A DNA stretch of 64,000 nt from Astrocystis sublimbata. Lineage: Eukaryota > Ascomycota > Sordariomycetes > Xylariales > Xylariaceae. Numbering within the stretch: position 1 is the stretch's first letter; each line of letters opens with the position of its first letter. The translations under genes and the position numbers were made by a program. The stretch covers positions 868,001 to 932,000 of the forward strand of contig JAJNNY010000005.1 in assembly GCA_022453515.1 (NCBI GenBank). Reading direction: 5' to 3'. Below are positions 1 through 12,902 of this stretch, in pieces. Under the pieces are notes generated by a model. It was not told the DNA's origin and ran no database searches. It was given only the letters and a program-made list of their open reading frames with translations.

Positions 1-1206
1 TTGTCGCGCCTGCGCTTGGAAGATCACCCGGACCCTGGGACGCCTTTGGGCGTGCGGCCTTTAGAGCCTTCTTGTTGTCTCAGCCCGGAATGTTGAGAGA
101 GTCTGTAACGGAGAGCTGCGATATTGACTGCACGTATTGTTGGTGGTCAGCAGAAATGTCCGAGTGCTGCAATCCCTACTTAGAATACAATCAACACTCT
201 TTGATGACCCTTCTTTGCCCACGGATAGCCTCTCCTCGTACATAATACGCACTTTCAACCACCTAGGACAGGTATTAACTCAATTGTCAGAAAGCATATG
301 TTTCTACACCCTCGCAGATCTCCTTGCCTTGAACCATGTTAGATTCACACATACTATTCCAGTCATGAACACCATCTCGTATTCCTCACCATGTCACCAG
401 AGTTGTCAACTATACCTAACCAAGTACGTACGTCTTCGTCTTAATCTCTTGTAAGTAAGTAGCTTAGAGATGTAGGCAGCCGGTAGGTAAGTAAGTACGT
501 AAGTACGTAGGGGGTTGAGTAGGAGATCGCAGTTCAGTAGGCAGCTCGAAGTTGTTCAATAAACCCACAGTCCGAATCATTCGCTTTCTAGATCTCATTT
601 CAGCGTTTGGTTCTCGATGGTTTTTCTGCAGCCTTGATGGGTTGCTGTTGGTTTCCCCTCTTCTTCTGTTGACTGGCAGCACCTGGTGCAATCTTGACTT
701 CTCTCTGTTCTGCGGTTGTCTCATGCTTCTTCTACTTTGATGGATGGGCTGCTGTGCAGTTTGTTCTTCGACCTGTCACTTGGCCATGCTTCTCGTCTGG
801 CAACCCATAGTGTCCCAGACAGGGTAAGTAAGCATGTAGGCAAGAATGAGAGGATATAGTAACTGCTTTCCCGAAAGGTGGTGCCGCCATCATTTTCAAG
901 TGCCTAGGTAACCCATAATGCATTCGCTAAAGTCGAGATTGCAGTTCTCGTGCAACATATATAGCACCCATTCTTTGCCGACCTCGATTAAGTGTTTAAT
1001 AGTATTTAGCATCTTAGTAATAATAGAGAAACGAGTGTCAATATTTACCATTGATTCTCCTTCAGCTTGATACAATTATAGAGCGCCCAGTTGATGTGCA
1101 ACCTACCTAGATAGGAAAAGGTATGTGGTTCCTTCCGTCAGCAACTTGTAAGTTCCTAAAGTTGCAAGAGCAACTGCCTCGTTCAACATGCCAACAACAG
1201 CAACTG

Positions 1207-1264
1207 CCTACCTAGGTAAACACCCATCTCATTGCCACCTAGGTAAGTACCTACCTACCTAGGG
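1207..1264. repeat. TACCTAGGTA-type repeat cluster
   Basis: Tightly spaced, partly palindromic CCTAGGTA, AGGTAAGTACC and CTACCTACC units. The same motif recurs in many intergenic spaces of this window and is never seen inside coding exons. Confidence 0.7.
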
Positions 1265-1302
1265 TACTCTCCCATTTCCAGCTCTAACACGCAAGACTTC
1301 TC

Positions 1303-1467
1303 CCACCACCACCACCACCACCATTTTCATCATTATCATTGTCATCATCATTATCATTGTCATCATCATTATCATTGTCATCATCATCATCATTGTCATC
1401 ATCATCATTATTATTATTGCCATTATTATTATTATTGCCATTGTTATTATTATTGCCATTATTATCT

Positions 1468-1516
<49 letters not shown>

Positions 1517-1545
1517 CACAGTCACAGTCACAGTCACAGCCACCA
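1303..1545. repeat. Compound trinucleotide microsatellite
   Basis: Consecutive blocks of CAC, ATC/ATT with GTC interruptions, then CAACAG (about 1468-1515) and CACAGT units. All six frames through it are low-complexity (poly-Ser/Leu, poly-Gln, poly-Met/Val), which explains the long frames here; they are not evidence of a gene. Confidence 0.9.
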
Positions 1546-1638
1546 TGGCCAACGTCAATCAAGCCGACATCGAAGAGAACAACAAGACGGGAAAACTCTG
1601 GTTTAGTCTGGGAGATTTGGCCACCTTCCTGACTGCCT
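1543..1638 (+). other. Short ATG frame, possible lost or partial exon
   Basis: An ATG in a strong context (GCCACCATGG) opens a 31-codon frame that ends at a TAG immediately followed by GTATGG. It lies directly downstream of the microsatellite. No splice combination gives a recognisable longer protein, so it may be chance, a small ORF or a remnant. Confidence 0.15.
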
Positions 1639-2271
1639 AGGTATGGAAGCGGTGGAAAGGGCCGTCGCACGTGTCCTAGGATGGACTGGCCAGGTAATGG
1701 TCTGCTGGGAGATGAAGAAGGAAGGCCAGCCGCACCACAACAGCCGGTGCCATGTTGTCTGCCCCGACAACGACTTGAAGCGGGTGCTCTTCGTGAGCCT
1801 AAGCAAATGGCACATCAACAACATCAGAAGGCCACCAAGGTCAAGCACTCCAGACATCCCAACGTAAGTAGATCCAGTCATTCAACTTGAATATAACGAC
1901 ATTGAGTTGAGTTAACATCGACCAGACCCATTTTGAGCATGTGACACGTGTTGAAGCCCTTGCTGCCAACACCCACTGTCACTACCAACGCCGACGCTGA
2001 CGACAACATCGCTACTACCAACACTTGTACTACTGCTATCACCACCATCACCGCTACCACCACCACCATTACCTCTATTACTACTACTAACACTACCGCC
2101 ACCACCAACAACAATAACTAGGCAGAGAATGAGGTAAGGAAGAGGAAGAGGGAGAGGAAAAGAAAGAGGAAGAAGAAAAAGAAAAAGAAAAAAGAAAAGG
2201 AATAAGCGTACCATGATTATGGCTCAACGCAAACTGGGGAAAGCCAATGGCTACGGCCTTTTTTTATTCAC

Positions 2272-2410
2272 CACTCGGCGAAAGCCTTTTAACCCTACCC
2301 CTTGGCGCCAGCCCCCAACGGCGAAAGTCCTCACTCGGCGAAAGTCGTCGGGCCTCTTTGGTGGCTGCTACCTTAGGTCTGGATAACATTACGTCACTTG
2401 GCGCAAGCCT
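2272..2410 (+). repeat. Degenerate GGCGAAAG minisatellite
   Basis: About five copies of a 12-14 nt motif of the form CTYGGCGMAAGYC, with units near 2273, 2300, 2318, 2332 and 2395, irregularly spaced over 140 bp. No coding potential was recognised. Confidence 0.5.
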
Positions 2411-3190
2411 CTTCGTGCCTCTACTTGATGCCTGTCGTGGTCTGAATTATGTCAAGTATTAATGGCGTCGTAACGACCCGGTTCACAATCTTTCTAATTG
2501 GCCACTATCGGACGGTTTGTGAATAGGGAACAGAGACAGGCAATGGGTGTGAGTGTGCGTGTGGGGTGGGTAAAACGGGATTAGAGGAAGATGGTATGTT
2601 TGACCCCAATGTGCGTGCCCCTCTTCTGACACCCAAACTCTACCGGACCTTAGATCCCTCAGTTGTTTTATTACTCTTTCGACATACACGGACGAGTTGG
2701 AGATAGATTGTCGCATTTTTGACCGGATTGATCACTTCGTATAATGACTTATGCTGTATGTAGGCTAACACAGCACCCTAGCTGAGCTAGAGAACCGAGT
2801 TCCCAGAATCTGGGATACCCCTGACCCGAACGCGAATATTGATTCATGCGTCGTGGGAGACGATCACTCCACCAAAATTGTCAGCCAATGGCGGCAGCCG
2901 GACCGGAGGTGCGTGAGCCGACAGGGATACTCACATAGCACTAGACGACACTAATGCTGCCGAGATTGTGTCAGTCAAGGTAGCTACTCTCCTAGCAGGG
3001 TTAAACATCTGCATCTAGAAGTGTTCTTCGAGGTGGAAGACAGCATGTCAACATGCCAGCCTCCTGAATATCCTTCTTTTCATTGTGATCCTGTCACCAT
3101 ATCCAAGCGACTTCTTCGCTGAAAGTGCCTCTGCAACTCAAGTCGACAGAAAAGTCTGCGAACAGTGATCAGTCTTACCACATCCCCAGA

Positions 3191-4799
3191 ATGTCACTAT
3201 CGCGAGAGCCGAGTCAGAGGGCCTTGAACTGGGTGAGATGGAATTCGACGAGAACGCGCCCTAAGCAGGACTCCAGGTATGCGCCAGTCCCTTTCCTTTC
3301 TGAGTCAACGCCATTCCTGTTGTAAACTAACGCGTGATGTTGATCCCAGTTCCAACAACAACTCCAAGCGTACCACCGAACCCGAGATCGTCCATCTTGG
3401 AGGCGCACGCGTAGGGACAGCTTTTGAGGCACTGGAGCTTACCGGATCAGATCGATTAAGGTCAAGGCCAGCAGACCAGCCCATAACACAATGGGCTTAC
3501 AACCCGCCGCCTAACCCGCCCGGCATAGGCATCGCCATCGCATGTCCTGAGGATAGCCCAAGCGAGATACACAATGCTCCAGATCTTGACAACGACCGGC
3601 CCATCACACAATGGTTTCCGGAACTGCAACCAGAGTCGATGAAGAGCAAGAATGAATCGCAGAGTCAAGGTTTATGTACGGCATATCCATATACTAACCT
3701 CAGCCCCAACACTGCCGAAGAATTGCCTTCTCCATTGACGCCTTGCTCGTCGGACATCGCAACTCCCAACAGCCCCCCAAGATCCGTCTCGCCATCGCGG
3801 TCTCCCATGTCATCCATCTCAGATGCGCCAGAAACGACTCCAACTCAATCAGTCCAATTCCCAAAAAGGTCAACCTCCTTATCCCAGAAGGTGTCACGTT
3901 ACGCACCACCTCGATTGACCAAGCGGGCTACAAATGATGCTCCGTTGAAAATAACAGAGGTCCAACTTCGACGGACTCAGTCGAGTGCCGAGATGACGAA
4001 ACAAGCCGAACGTAGAATTTCGCCGCCACAACCTGCTTTCCAAGAGCAATCGCCAAGCCCCCAGAGACCCGAGAGCACAAGGACCTCGCCGAAACCTCCG
4101 CTGATACCTCAGGATCTCCAATCTTTGCCGCCACTTACTGCGCCTCCGCCCAATGGGCCTCTGCCACCAATAAACGGAACTAAACTTGCTGGCCATGGGA
4201 GGACGCGCGATCAATCCCATGTGAGGGGACGGTCAACCTCCAGCAACCGTGGCCTAGAGAGAAGTCCGCTGAGGGAGCCCCAAGAGCAGTCTGAGGCTCA
4301 ATCGCCCGGACCAGAGTCGAAGCTCAACCCGAAAGAGAGGTTCTGGCTGCATCGGCATTACCGAGGGGAAGCGACGTTTTTGAGAGCTTGGGGGCTGGAG
4401 ATCACGAACGATGAAGAACGGGAAGAGGGCCGGAAGATTATGCGCGAGCTCATCGAAGGAGAGGCACAAGAAGAGAGAGAGCTGCAGGAAAGGCAACGGA
4501 TGCATCATCGCTCCGGGTCGCAGTCGCGTGCCAGTACGGCTACCACCTTGTCAGGACGGGACGCCGTCAGCCTAGATGTGATCGCCGAAGAGAGACTCAG
4601 CCGAGAATTCCACCTGCTCTCAACTGTGGAGAACCAGAGCGACAAGAATGGTACTGAGGATAAGTTTTGGAAGACTGAAAATGAAGTCCGGGAACAACGG
4701 CTAAGAAATTACCACAGACCAGACAAGCATTCGAGAAATGAAAGCACCGACTCCGTGCTTGGGCAATACCTCGACCTACGCCTGAGTGACAATACTTAG
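3191..4799 (+). CDS. Hypothetical Pro/Ser-rich disordered protein
   Basis: Two exons, 3191-3276 and 3350-4799, separated by a 73-bp intron with a GTATGC donor, ACTAAC branch site and CAG acceptor; 511 aa. The first in-frame ATG is at 3191; an upstream reading begins only with GTG. Most of the protein (about residues 30-370) is low-complexity, rich in Pro, Ser, Thr and Arg. It contains a twice-used PITQW motif near the N-terminus. A more ordered segment near residue 380 begins with ERFWLHRHYRGEATFLRAWG and runs into a charged, Glu/Arg-rich predicted helix. No signal peptide or membrane segment is visible. I do not recognise the family; the ordered block looks like the conserved core of a fungus-specific protein. 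Function unknown. Confidence 0.8.
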
Positions 4800-6068
4800 A
4801 TCACTGTCTATATTAATTTTTCTAGAAAACCTTCATGTACATATATAGACTATAGAACTGCATAGATCATAGAATTGCATAGGCTGCTCGGCTTTTGTTA
4901 CCCGAGCTATCTCCTCAATCGCTCTTGCAACTTTTATGATTCCAGAGGACACATGACAATTTATGTCAAGCATGACTCGTTCTTTTTAGGTAAGTAAACT
5001 TACAATGCCACCGTCCGTGTGCTCATGACCGGAAGGTAAACCGATCTGTTCCTGCAATGCCGCCCCGGAATTGATGGAAATTGGTATGTAGATCAGATCA
5101 ATCCACGTTCGGTAGAACCGTTCCGTTGCACAGACAATTCGCACGTATGTCTTGGCGTTCTTGCTTGAGAAGGTGCCTGCTGCGGAAATGCAGCGGACAA
5201 TGAATAACGACTCCAAGCTTAAAACCAAAAGTGGACGTGAAAATGCGGAACATTTCCGATATACAATCAAGTGACAACCTGAAGGCTACACTAATGCAGC
5301 ATCTAGAGTCTTAGGTGCTTCGGCTTCCGGTGAAAGGAAGTGGTCTTCTAATACATTACATACATGGATGACCTATGGGGATGATGTATCAACCCCTCTA
5401 CTTCATGAAAGTTAGGTTTATGGCGAGTCAGGAATCATGATTGCCCGATCTTACAGCTACTAACGCGAGAACCTGGAGAGATCCTTTGTGCATGTGCGGA
5501 ACGAATATACCTTACCGGTATAATAACCTCGTCTGGCTTCACCGAACGAAGTCTGCTTAGATTTAAAACCCAAAATAACATGTCGTTCGACTACTTGCAA
5601 CAGACTACTAAAGCACGATTCTCGATGTGTATAGTAACAAGTGGAATAATCAGATGGTCAGAGTGGCTCGTATAGCGAGGAACATAAAATTTCAGATTTA
5701 GCGGAATGATTCCGAAAATGGATAACTTGACCACCATGCGGTGAAGGATGGGTTCTTGCTCCCCATCACGAGTTGGTTTGTCTTGTCTTCGAGCGGAAGA
5801 CTTCCTGGCTTCTCCCCACCTCGATCAGATCTCAAGCTGCATGGTCCAGGATGTGTCACAAGCGATGGCGTGGGCAGGGACCTCGGCTATCCACTTCCTA
5901 ACTTGGGGGTTACATTAATAACAAAGAATGTTTTAGGACTGGGATGTTGCAAAGATGAGTGCTGTGTACTTCAATCATGGAGCGGTGGGTATAGAGGGGG
6001 CATATAAGACGATGCAGGCTTGTTCAATTCCGTCATGCCTGTAGGGGAGTATTATACTCATTCTGAAG
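4800..6068. other. Intergenic spacer and promoter
   Basis: No gene seen. The left part is the A/T-rich 3' region of the previous gene. The right part should hold the promoter of the acyl-CoA dehydrogenase gene. The small frames here have no supported start, splice or family signal. Confidence 0.5.
6003..6008 (+). promoter_or_regulatory. Possible TATA box of AidB-like gene
   Basis: TATAAG lies about 60 bp upstream of the ATG at 6069, in an otherwise mixed-composition region. Position and sequence fit a TATA element; this is inference only. Confidence 0.35.
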
Positions 6069-8088
6069 ATGGAGCCAGCCAGTGCTTCCAAAGGCTTCTT
6101 CCAGCCCCTCCCAACACTGACGAACCAGTTTCTTCACGACCCGAGTATCAAAAGGGTTTTTGAGCGTACGCAAGACCAACGCCTCGAGTGTCCCCTACTA
6201 CACAAGCTAAAGCGAGTTTACAGTCTTCCTACCTGCGGACATTGCTCGGGCCGTTGCACCGGAAATCTCAAGCTTAGGGGACGAGGTGTTGCAGCAGAGA
6301 ATCTTCGACCATGTCTCAGACGCCGAGAAGAACGAGCCGTACATCGTAGGTGGTGGCAGAAATGCTTTTGGCCAGGCCGTAGATACTAAATTGATTGTGA
6401 CGGAAGGCTGGAGAAAATTACAGAGTTTCAATATCGAAAAGGGGTAAGCACCACCTACATCGCTTTGCCACGAGCACCGTTGAAGAAACCAGCAGACTAA
6501 GTTGAGCAGTCTTGTCAGCCAGGGATACGAGGACGGGCTAGATCAGTATACCCGACTTGTACAATATCTCCGGGCACTCATATTCGAATCCTCGTCCGCA
6601 AACGTATCGTGTCCCAGTGCCATGTCCGACGGTGCGGCTCGGATATTACAGCGTCATCTTCTCGACTCTAAACTCAGCCTTGAGGAAAGGGTAGTATTCC
6701 AAAATGCATACAACCACCTCGTGTCTCGGGATCCGACCAAAGCCTGGACAAGTGGGCAGTGGATGACCGAAAGAATAGGTGGTAGTGATGTATCACTGTC
6801 AGAGACTGTCGCGACCTACTCGCCTCTGCCAACCGGCAGTCCCCTTTGCGATCCTGAAGAGGGTATTCCTTCTGGCCCCTGGAGTATCGATGGGTTCAAG
6901 TGGTTCTCAAGCGCCACTGACAGCAACATGACGATACTGCTTGCCCAAACTTCAAAAGGCCTGTCAGCCTTCTACGCTCCCATGAAGCGATACAACCCTT
7001 CCCTCGTTACTTCCGCTACGGGTCTTAAAGGCGGCACGGAGCTTAACGGCGTTACAATCTCGAGGCTGAAGAACAAAATGGGCACAAGGTCGCTCCCGAC
7101 CGCCGAGTTACAGCTCCGAGGCATGAGGGGATGGCTGATCGGGAAGGAGGGGCAGGGGATCAAGGAGATTACGACGATCTTGACAATCACCCGTATCCGG
7201 TCAGCGATCAGTGCACTTGGGCACGTCAGCCGTGGGTTGGCGGTTGCGCGAGCATATACCGAGGTGCGGGAGGTCGGCGCCGGCCGCGGAAAACGCATGG
7301 GGCTCATCGACAGTGTGTTGCACATGCGCACGCTGGCCAACTTGGCTGTGAAACAACACGCCATGATGCTTCTGACGTTCTATAGCAGCTATCTGTTAGG
7401 CTTGGAGGAAAGATGGAATTCAGCTCGAGCGCCACCGCCCGCCATCGCAGCTGTGACGCCCCCTCCCGAATTTCTTACGCCACTTCTACGCGTGATGACC
7501 CCGTTACTAAAGGCATACGTCACGAAGCAGGCTATTCCGCTCCTGTATGCCTGTATGGAGTCGTTGGGTGGTGTGGGCTATCTTGAGAATAATGAGTCGG
7601 AGTACATGAATATCGCAAGACTGTTCCGAGATGCATGCGTGCTGAACATATGGGAAGGCACGACAGATGTCTTGTCTACGGATCTCGTCCGGGCTCTGAA
7701 GCACCCTAAGGGAGGACACGATAGTATCAAAGCGCTTGACCTGATCATAATCAAGGGGGGTAATGAGGAGGAAGAAGCATTTGTCGTGATGGAATGGGAA
7801 GGTTTGAAATCTCAGCTAGAGGCAAACTCTCAAGACGACCTATTGGCAGATGCCAGAGATATTCTCTGGAGACTTGCAAAGGTCTTGATAACTACTCTGT
7901 TGTTGCTGGATGTGAGGAGTAGGGATGAGCCGGTGATAAGAGAGATGTATAGACGTTGGGTCGATAGCCCAGATATGTCCAATATGCGCCAGGCGACAAG
8001 CCTTGGCAATATGAAGACTACCTTGGAGTTGGACCGAAGCATCGTTTTCGGTACCGTGGATGCGGTAGCGGGGACGTCCAAACTATAA
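6069..8088 (+). CDS. AidB-like acyl-CoA dehydrogenase
   Basis: Three exons: 6069-6165, 6224-6443 and 6510-8088; 631 aa. The first intron (58 bp) joins KRVFE to LFLPADIARAV, and the second (66 bp) joins EKG to LVSQGYEDG; both joins restore the family pattern. Family marks are the N-terminal GFFQ..P.L.NQFL, CPSAMSDGA, MTERIGGSDVS (FAD contact region of acyl-CoA dehydrogenases), a Phe-Lys-Trp-Phe-Ser strand, and near the C-terminus ESLGGVGYLEN and NIWEGTTDVLSTD. This arrangement is that of the AidB subgroup, larger than ordinary acyl-CoA dehydrogenases (about 400 aa). The substrate is uncertain: bacterial AidB is linked to alkylation damage, and fungal members may act on acyl-CoAs. No N-terminal targeting signal is obvious. 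It is convergent with the S28 peptidase gene. Confidence 0.9.
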
Positions 8089-8653
8089 CATGAAACCTTA
8101 AAATGAGAAGGATATAGAACCACAGGTGTGGATGAAGTATGCGGTTTCTAGTGTTGCAAGATTACCTACCTCCAATGCCTTCTTATCTGGGCTCAGTGTG
8201 TGGGAATAAAGTCAAAGTCTCCTTTAGGATAGAACACCGCCTGTCTAGGTATGTTAGTCTCCCATAGCATAACGTATGAATACTACCTAGGTATCTATCA
8301 TCTGGTTATTGTCTGCTTATATAGAAACAATTCAAAAGCAGTCTGTCGGTTACATGATAGTTATTACAGGGTTAAGCAGAATCCCCAGGACTAGAGGAAT
8401 GTGTAACTAGTTCATCTACTTTTTATACCATACCGGGGTTGGGTGCTTTGATCCCTATCCGGATGAGCAAATTCCAAGACTTGGAGAATTTGAACACATT
8501 TTCGCGCTACTGACTACGCATTTGCTGTTTGAAGTTTCATAGTTTCAAAGGTAAACAGTAACCATTATTCAGATATTCCTGTCGCTATCCGGATCAGAGC
8601 TCGGCTGGCTCCTCTACGATATCTACAAAAGCTATCAGTAAAATCGCTACAAG
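8089..8653. other. Convergent 3' spacer
   Basis: Lies between the tail-to-tail AidB-like and S28 peptidase genes. Contains one CTACCTAGGTA unit (about 8284) and A/T-rich 3' sequence; no gene seen. Confidence 0.5.
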
Positions 8654-10434
8654 TTAGGCTGACTTCGTCTTTTTACATTGACCGTTTTTCTTCTGGAACT
8701 CTTTCACCCATTTCTTGACAAAGATCGCTTCCTGCTTCTGAGCGTCGGCAACTGGAGCGGGAGGGAGCTCGGCAGTTGTCTCGTTGGGAAACAGACCATT
8801 CTCGTCCCAGTGATGGACGGCCTTGTCAATTAGAATAAAGGGCTCCGCAGTAGTTGATTCGCGTTCGGGGAGGCCAATAGCGTGCACACCTGCCGCGCGC
8901 CAAGGGTCCCATTCACCGTCAACAAAAGCAAGACGAGGGTAGCTGAGGTTGAAACCACCGTACTTGTTGATGGCGTCAACGTTGGCGGGCTTCGTCAAGT
9001 TGAAGGCTTCACGGCAGATAACTGCGGAGTATTCTAGGTCGATGGTGCGCGAGATGAGAGGCAACTCATTCTTAGGAACACCGCTTCCAGTTTGGAGATA
9101 ACCCCATCTAAAGAATCTTAGTAGGTGCATCTCGCATCACGAACGGCTGACTCACTGTGTGCAATATTGATAGGGCCAGAGGCGCCATGACTGAGAGATG
9201 CTATCTCTGCTGTAGAATTCCGCGTCATACGTGCCAAAGCATTCATCTTGGCCTTCATCTTCGCATCCAGTGGCACTTGGAGCGTAATAGCCGACGTAGT
9301 TGAGCACATGGGTTGATAACGTGTCGACTTCCTTCTCGTAACCGGCGACCTTAATAAGCTCGTTGACCGATTTCCTCAGCGATTCGGTTTTGGGGTACTT
9401 TAGCTCATTTGACGAGACAGTATCGCAGTAGTCAAAAAACCCATTGGAACTTTGTGTGGGATCCCAATTCAAGCTTTGGAGACCGTAGATACCACCGTTG
9501 ATGGCGCTTGCGAAGTCTCCATCGTGGGTAACGTTAGGGAGTCCGAAGATACTCTTGAGCTGGCCGACATATTTGCTGCCCTTCTTTCCGATGAGGATCT
9601 TGTCAACGATGTCGGTAATTTTACGGGTCTTCTCCACGCAATCAGAAGGGCCGTAGACAGCAGCAGCCTCAAAGTACTTGTAGTAGTCCCAGATGGCTTC
9701 TGGAACACCCGAAGATGAAATTGCCCCCCAGTAGTCATCTGGGTACAGCTTGCGAAGTAGAGCCACGAAAGCGCCCGCATAAGAGCCACCATATGCGATC
9801 CAGGGGGTCGTCTTGGGACTGAGGTCTACGTCTTCCAGGCCGGCAAGTTTGATGTTGTTGGCGAAGTAGGCAGTATCAGCCAGAGCTTGATCGGTGGTCA
9901 AGAATCGAAGGCTCTCCGTGCTCAAGTCTTTCGTCGGAATGCTCGAGCCGTAGTATCGGTGCTCGAGAATAACGCCCAAGCCGTTGGTAGCTTTTGCAAG
10001 CTGGTACACAATCCCTTTCTGCAGGAACGGCAGTCGTTCCGCCGCGTCGGTTTCACCGGCGCACAACACAATTACAGGGCCACCAGGCTTATAATACTGC
10101 GCATCGAACCAGTAGCGTAGATTGAACTTGTCGTCAGAGTGTGGCTCGTAGAGAGAGTCATTGTGGAAGTGGTCAATTGGTATCGAAAGGTTATATTCAG
10201 GGTAGAGGGCCTGAAGGTCGACATCTCGGGCGCTGAGCTGATTCGCTCCTCGGACCTATTCATCGGCATATGTGAGCTCGACCGACTCAAAACATAGCGA
10301 TTTTAGACGCTAAAGAATGGACACTATCGCCGTACCTGTTTCTTGAGCTCGCTGATAGGAAGCGCAGATTTCTGTAGCGCTTGGCCTACAGACGCAAGGG
10401 CGAGCAAGCCCAGGATCTGGCTGTATCCGACCAT
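8654..10434 (-). CDS. Secreted serine carboxypeptidase, family S28
   Basis: Exons in transcript order: 10434-10336, 10255-9156 and 9107-8654; 550 aa. Introns of 80 and 48 bp. Residues 1-19 form a signal peptide (hydrophobic ILGLLALASVG). Family S28 (lysosomal Pro-Xaa carboxypeptidase / dipeptidyl peptidase II type) is shown by EHRYYG near 132, the nucleophile motif GGSYAGA with Ser near 191, the Asp motif VDGEWDPWR near 462-470 and the His motif DKAVHHWDENG near 494-504. All three catalytic positions are present. It should cleave after proline from peptide ends outside the cell or in the vacuole. The last short intron falls between YQYCTQ and WGYLQTG, a conserved stretch, which supports the splice choice. 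Confidence 0.93.
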
Positions 10435-11217
10435 TGTCACGATGTTGATGGTCAGCTTGTACGAACACTCCCTCTTAACGAACAAGGACGGCTAAGGAAG
10501 AAGAGCAAGACAAAGGAGCATAGCTCATAGCTATGGGGTCTGCTTTGTTCTTTAGACGCGAAATGCAGTGTGGGAGGGACCGGGCCGGGGTTGAGACAAA
10601 CTATTATTCAACTCGACGGACGAGCAGATCGGGCTTCGATCGTATCAGGCAGGTGCATGTACTTTTAGTCTTCGACCGTAATAATACGATATCAGTACTG
10701 ATAGCTAAGGTACAAGGTGGGTGTTGTAAGCTGCATTGGCTGGGTATGATATCAACAAACCAGCTTCGGACCAGTCAAGCCAGTCTCCAGACAATGGCGT
10801 TCGACGATCCGCGCCCACACTGGCTTGTGGAGCTAGGTTCAAGAAGGAAGGTCCACAACAGCTGCGAGAGCGGATAGCTCACGGACCTGCACGGTGGCAC
10901 GGATAACGTCCTGCATGAGGCCCCTGTCCCGAAGACAGCCAAGAGTATTGCAATAGAGAAGCGATACCGTTCTCGGGGGCCTGTTTGCAGATGTAGGCGG
11001 CAGCAGTTGCTCGCATTCGCGTATGTGCTGGAGAGACCTCCTACCCAATGCTTGAAAACATCATGGATGAAAGGCATCTAGTTTAAAATATTGCAGTCGC
11101 GATCATGTACGATATACCTGGAAGGTAGGTATACAGTCCCACACAGATACACCATCAATATTTTCAATGTGGAACAACTCGCTGGAGCAGCTAAGTGTAG
11201 AGTAACGAGCTGTCGTT
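10435..11217. other. Intergenic spacer
   Basis: Between two minus-strand genes: promoter of the S28 peptidase and 3' flank of the M24 peptidase. Small frames on both strands are unsupported. Confidence 0.5.
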
Positions 11218-12902
11218 CTAGGGGTCATACGGGCTGAGCGCTCTCCTACCCGTCAATATCTCAGCCTCACCATTTGGCCTGATTAGGTAAATATCTTCAT
11301 GGCGTACCCCGAACTTGCCTTCAAGGTAGATTCCGGGTTCGTTAGTAAAGACCATGCCAGGTTTGAGATGAACTCGTTCGTTCCACTTATTGAGATAAGG
11401 CGATTCGTGTGCTGTGTCGCAGTGAGCATGTTAATTAATGGAAAGGCGTCAACAGTACTGTACACCTACCCTTGATCCCAATTCCATGACCGAGACGGTG
11501 CGTGAAGCATTCACCATAACCAGCCTCCTCGATGATCGAGCGAGCAGCGACATCAACACTAGCAGCTGTCCGATTCGGCTTTAACATACTCGCTGCAGCA
11601 GATTGTGCCCGAAAGACAATGTCCCAGATCTTGAGCTTTTCCTCACGTAAACCTAAACTTGTTGGCAAAGGTGACGCGAGTGGTCTGGACCAGCTAGCGA
11701 ACGAACCCCAGCTCGTTCGCCGTCCAGGGTCAATGAAGAAACTACGACAAATATCAGAAGAGTATCCCAGGTAGTGGGCTCTGCAGAGCAGTTAGTATAT
11801 TGCCGACGTTGCCATAGCCCAAGGATTCCCATTTAAGAACGCACCCGACGTCGATAACAATCATGGTGTCCTCTGTCACCTTTTTGTCGCCTACGATAAA
11901 ACCACCATGCGGCAGCGCGCCGTTCTCCTCGAAGAGCACTATGTTGAAAAAGAGGTCGAAGCCAACATATTGTAGAACATGATTGAGGACATGGCGCACC
12001 TCGTCTTCCGTCAAGCCGGGAACTAAGCACGGTCGCATTGCCCGCACAGCCGCAACGGTGCCCGTGTTCACGGCGCGGAGGATCTCCACTTCTGCAGCAC
12101 TTTTGATCTGACGGACGAGCTCGGCTTCCGGGGTTAGCCCTACCGTATCGAAGCCTGAACTTGCCAGACCGCGGGAGATGAAGTCACGGACTTCGTCGTC
12201 CATCATGAGCTTCGGTGCTCGTTGCTGTGCAGGGCCGTTGAGGCCGTCGAAAAGGTGGGAATCCAGCAAAGTGACGTATGGGTCCCAGTGCTCCTCCCAA
12301 ATCACGATATCTAGCTCATCTTGGTGCGAAGGGATGCCCAGCATTCTTACACGACCTTCTTCGAAATGCGGTGCCAGAAAAGCCGTCCTTGCAGATACGA
12401 CTCCTGAGTGTGAAGTTGTGGGCAGTATGAGCATCAAGAATGGGCGCTCTTCAGGCTCCCACGGCTCCCAGTCAGTCTGCGACACATTGCCATAGTATCT
12501 AGCCCTCCCGATGATGTAAGCGGTCGATGCCTGTGAACATGTGAACGAACAGGTGAGAAATGGCGCATACTGAAAAGCATATCCAGGCTCTAGGACGAAT
12601 GCGTCGGCGTCAGAGGCGACTAGAGCGCGAGCTAGTCGGTCCCGGCGCTCGAGGAACTCATGTGCACGAATGGGCTTTGCGACATATAGAAACGAGAGGT
12701 CGTCATGGACATTGTCGGTGGCACACTTGCGGACGGTCTCCAAACTGAAGCTTGGGTGCACAATGCCATACAATTCGGTTCGAGCCCACAGGACGAACAA
12801 GATGCTTATAGAGGCGAGTGATAGGAAGAATGTCCTAGCTCGAGCTGTGGGTTGGCGAGCTCCTAGTTCCCGTTGACTCCGATGCGCAACTTTGCCAATC
12901 AT
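11218..12902 (-). CDS. Membrane-anchored M24 metallopeptidase
   Basis: Four exons in transcript order: 12902-12571, 12498-11845, 11780-11470 and 11411-11218; 496 aa. Introns are 72, 64 and 58 bp. The 72-bp intron lacks an in-frame stop and could be read through, but removing it gives GYAFQYYGNVSQTDW, the family pattern. The start is the first ATG; the frame extends 11 codons upstream only through a GTG. Residues about 24-45 form a single hydrophobic anchor after a basic N-terminus, so the protein is probably type II. The creatinase/aminopeptidase P fold is shown by an N-terminal domain and the five metal ligands: Asp in VIDVGAH, Asp in YSSDICRSF, His in LGHGIG, Glu in TNEPGIY and Glu in VRHEDIYLI. 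It is likely a Xaa-Pro dipeptidase or aminopeptidase-like enzyme. A further in-frame 54-nt intron inside exon 3 (just before GLREEKLK) cannot be excluded. Confidence 0.88.

Larger units (their letters stand above)
1..3190. other. Gene-poor region with microsatellites
   Basis: No convincing protein gene is visible. The stretch holds TAGGTA-type palindromic repeats (about 440-520 and 1200-1264), a trinucleotide array (1303-1545), degenerate ACC/ACT triplets (about 1975-2115), a purine-rich tract (2130-2202) and a cluster of GGCGAAAG-like motifs (2272-2410). A 31-codon ATG frame at 1543 has a good start context but no continuation I can support. The last few hundred bases are the promoter side of the gene starting at 3191. 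Confidence 0.6.

Noticed and set aside
1259..1670. Long frames on both strands (poly-Met/Val, poly-Ser/Leu, poly-Gln, poly-Cys)
   Set aside because: They are direct translations of the trinucleotide microsatellite and have no unique sequence.
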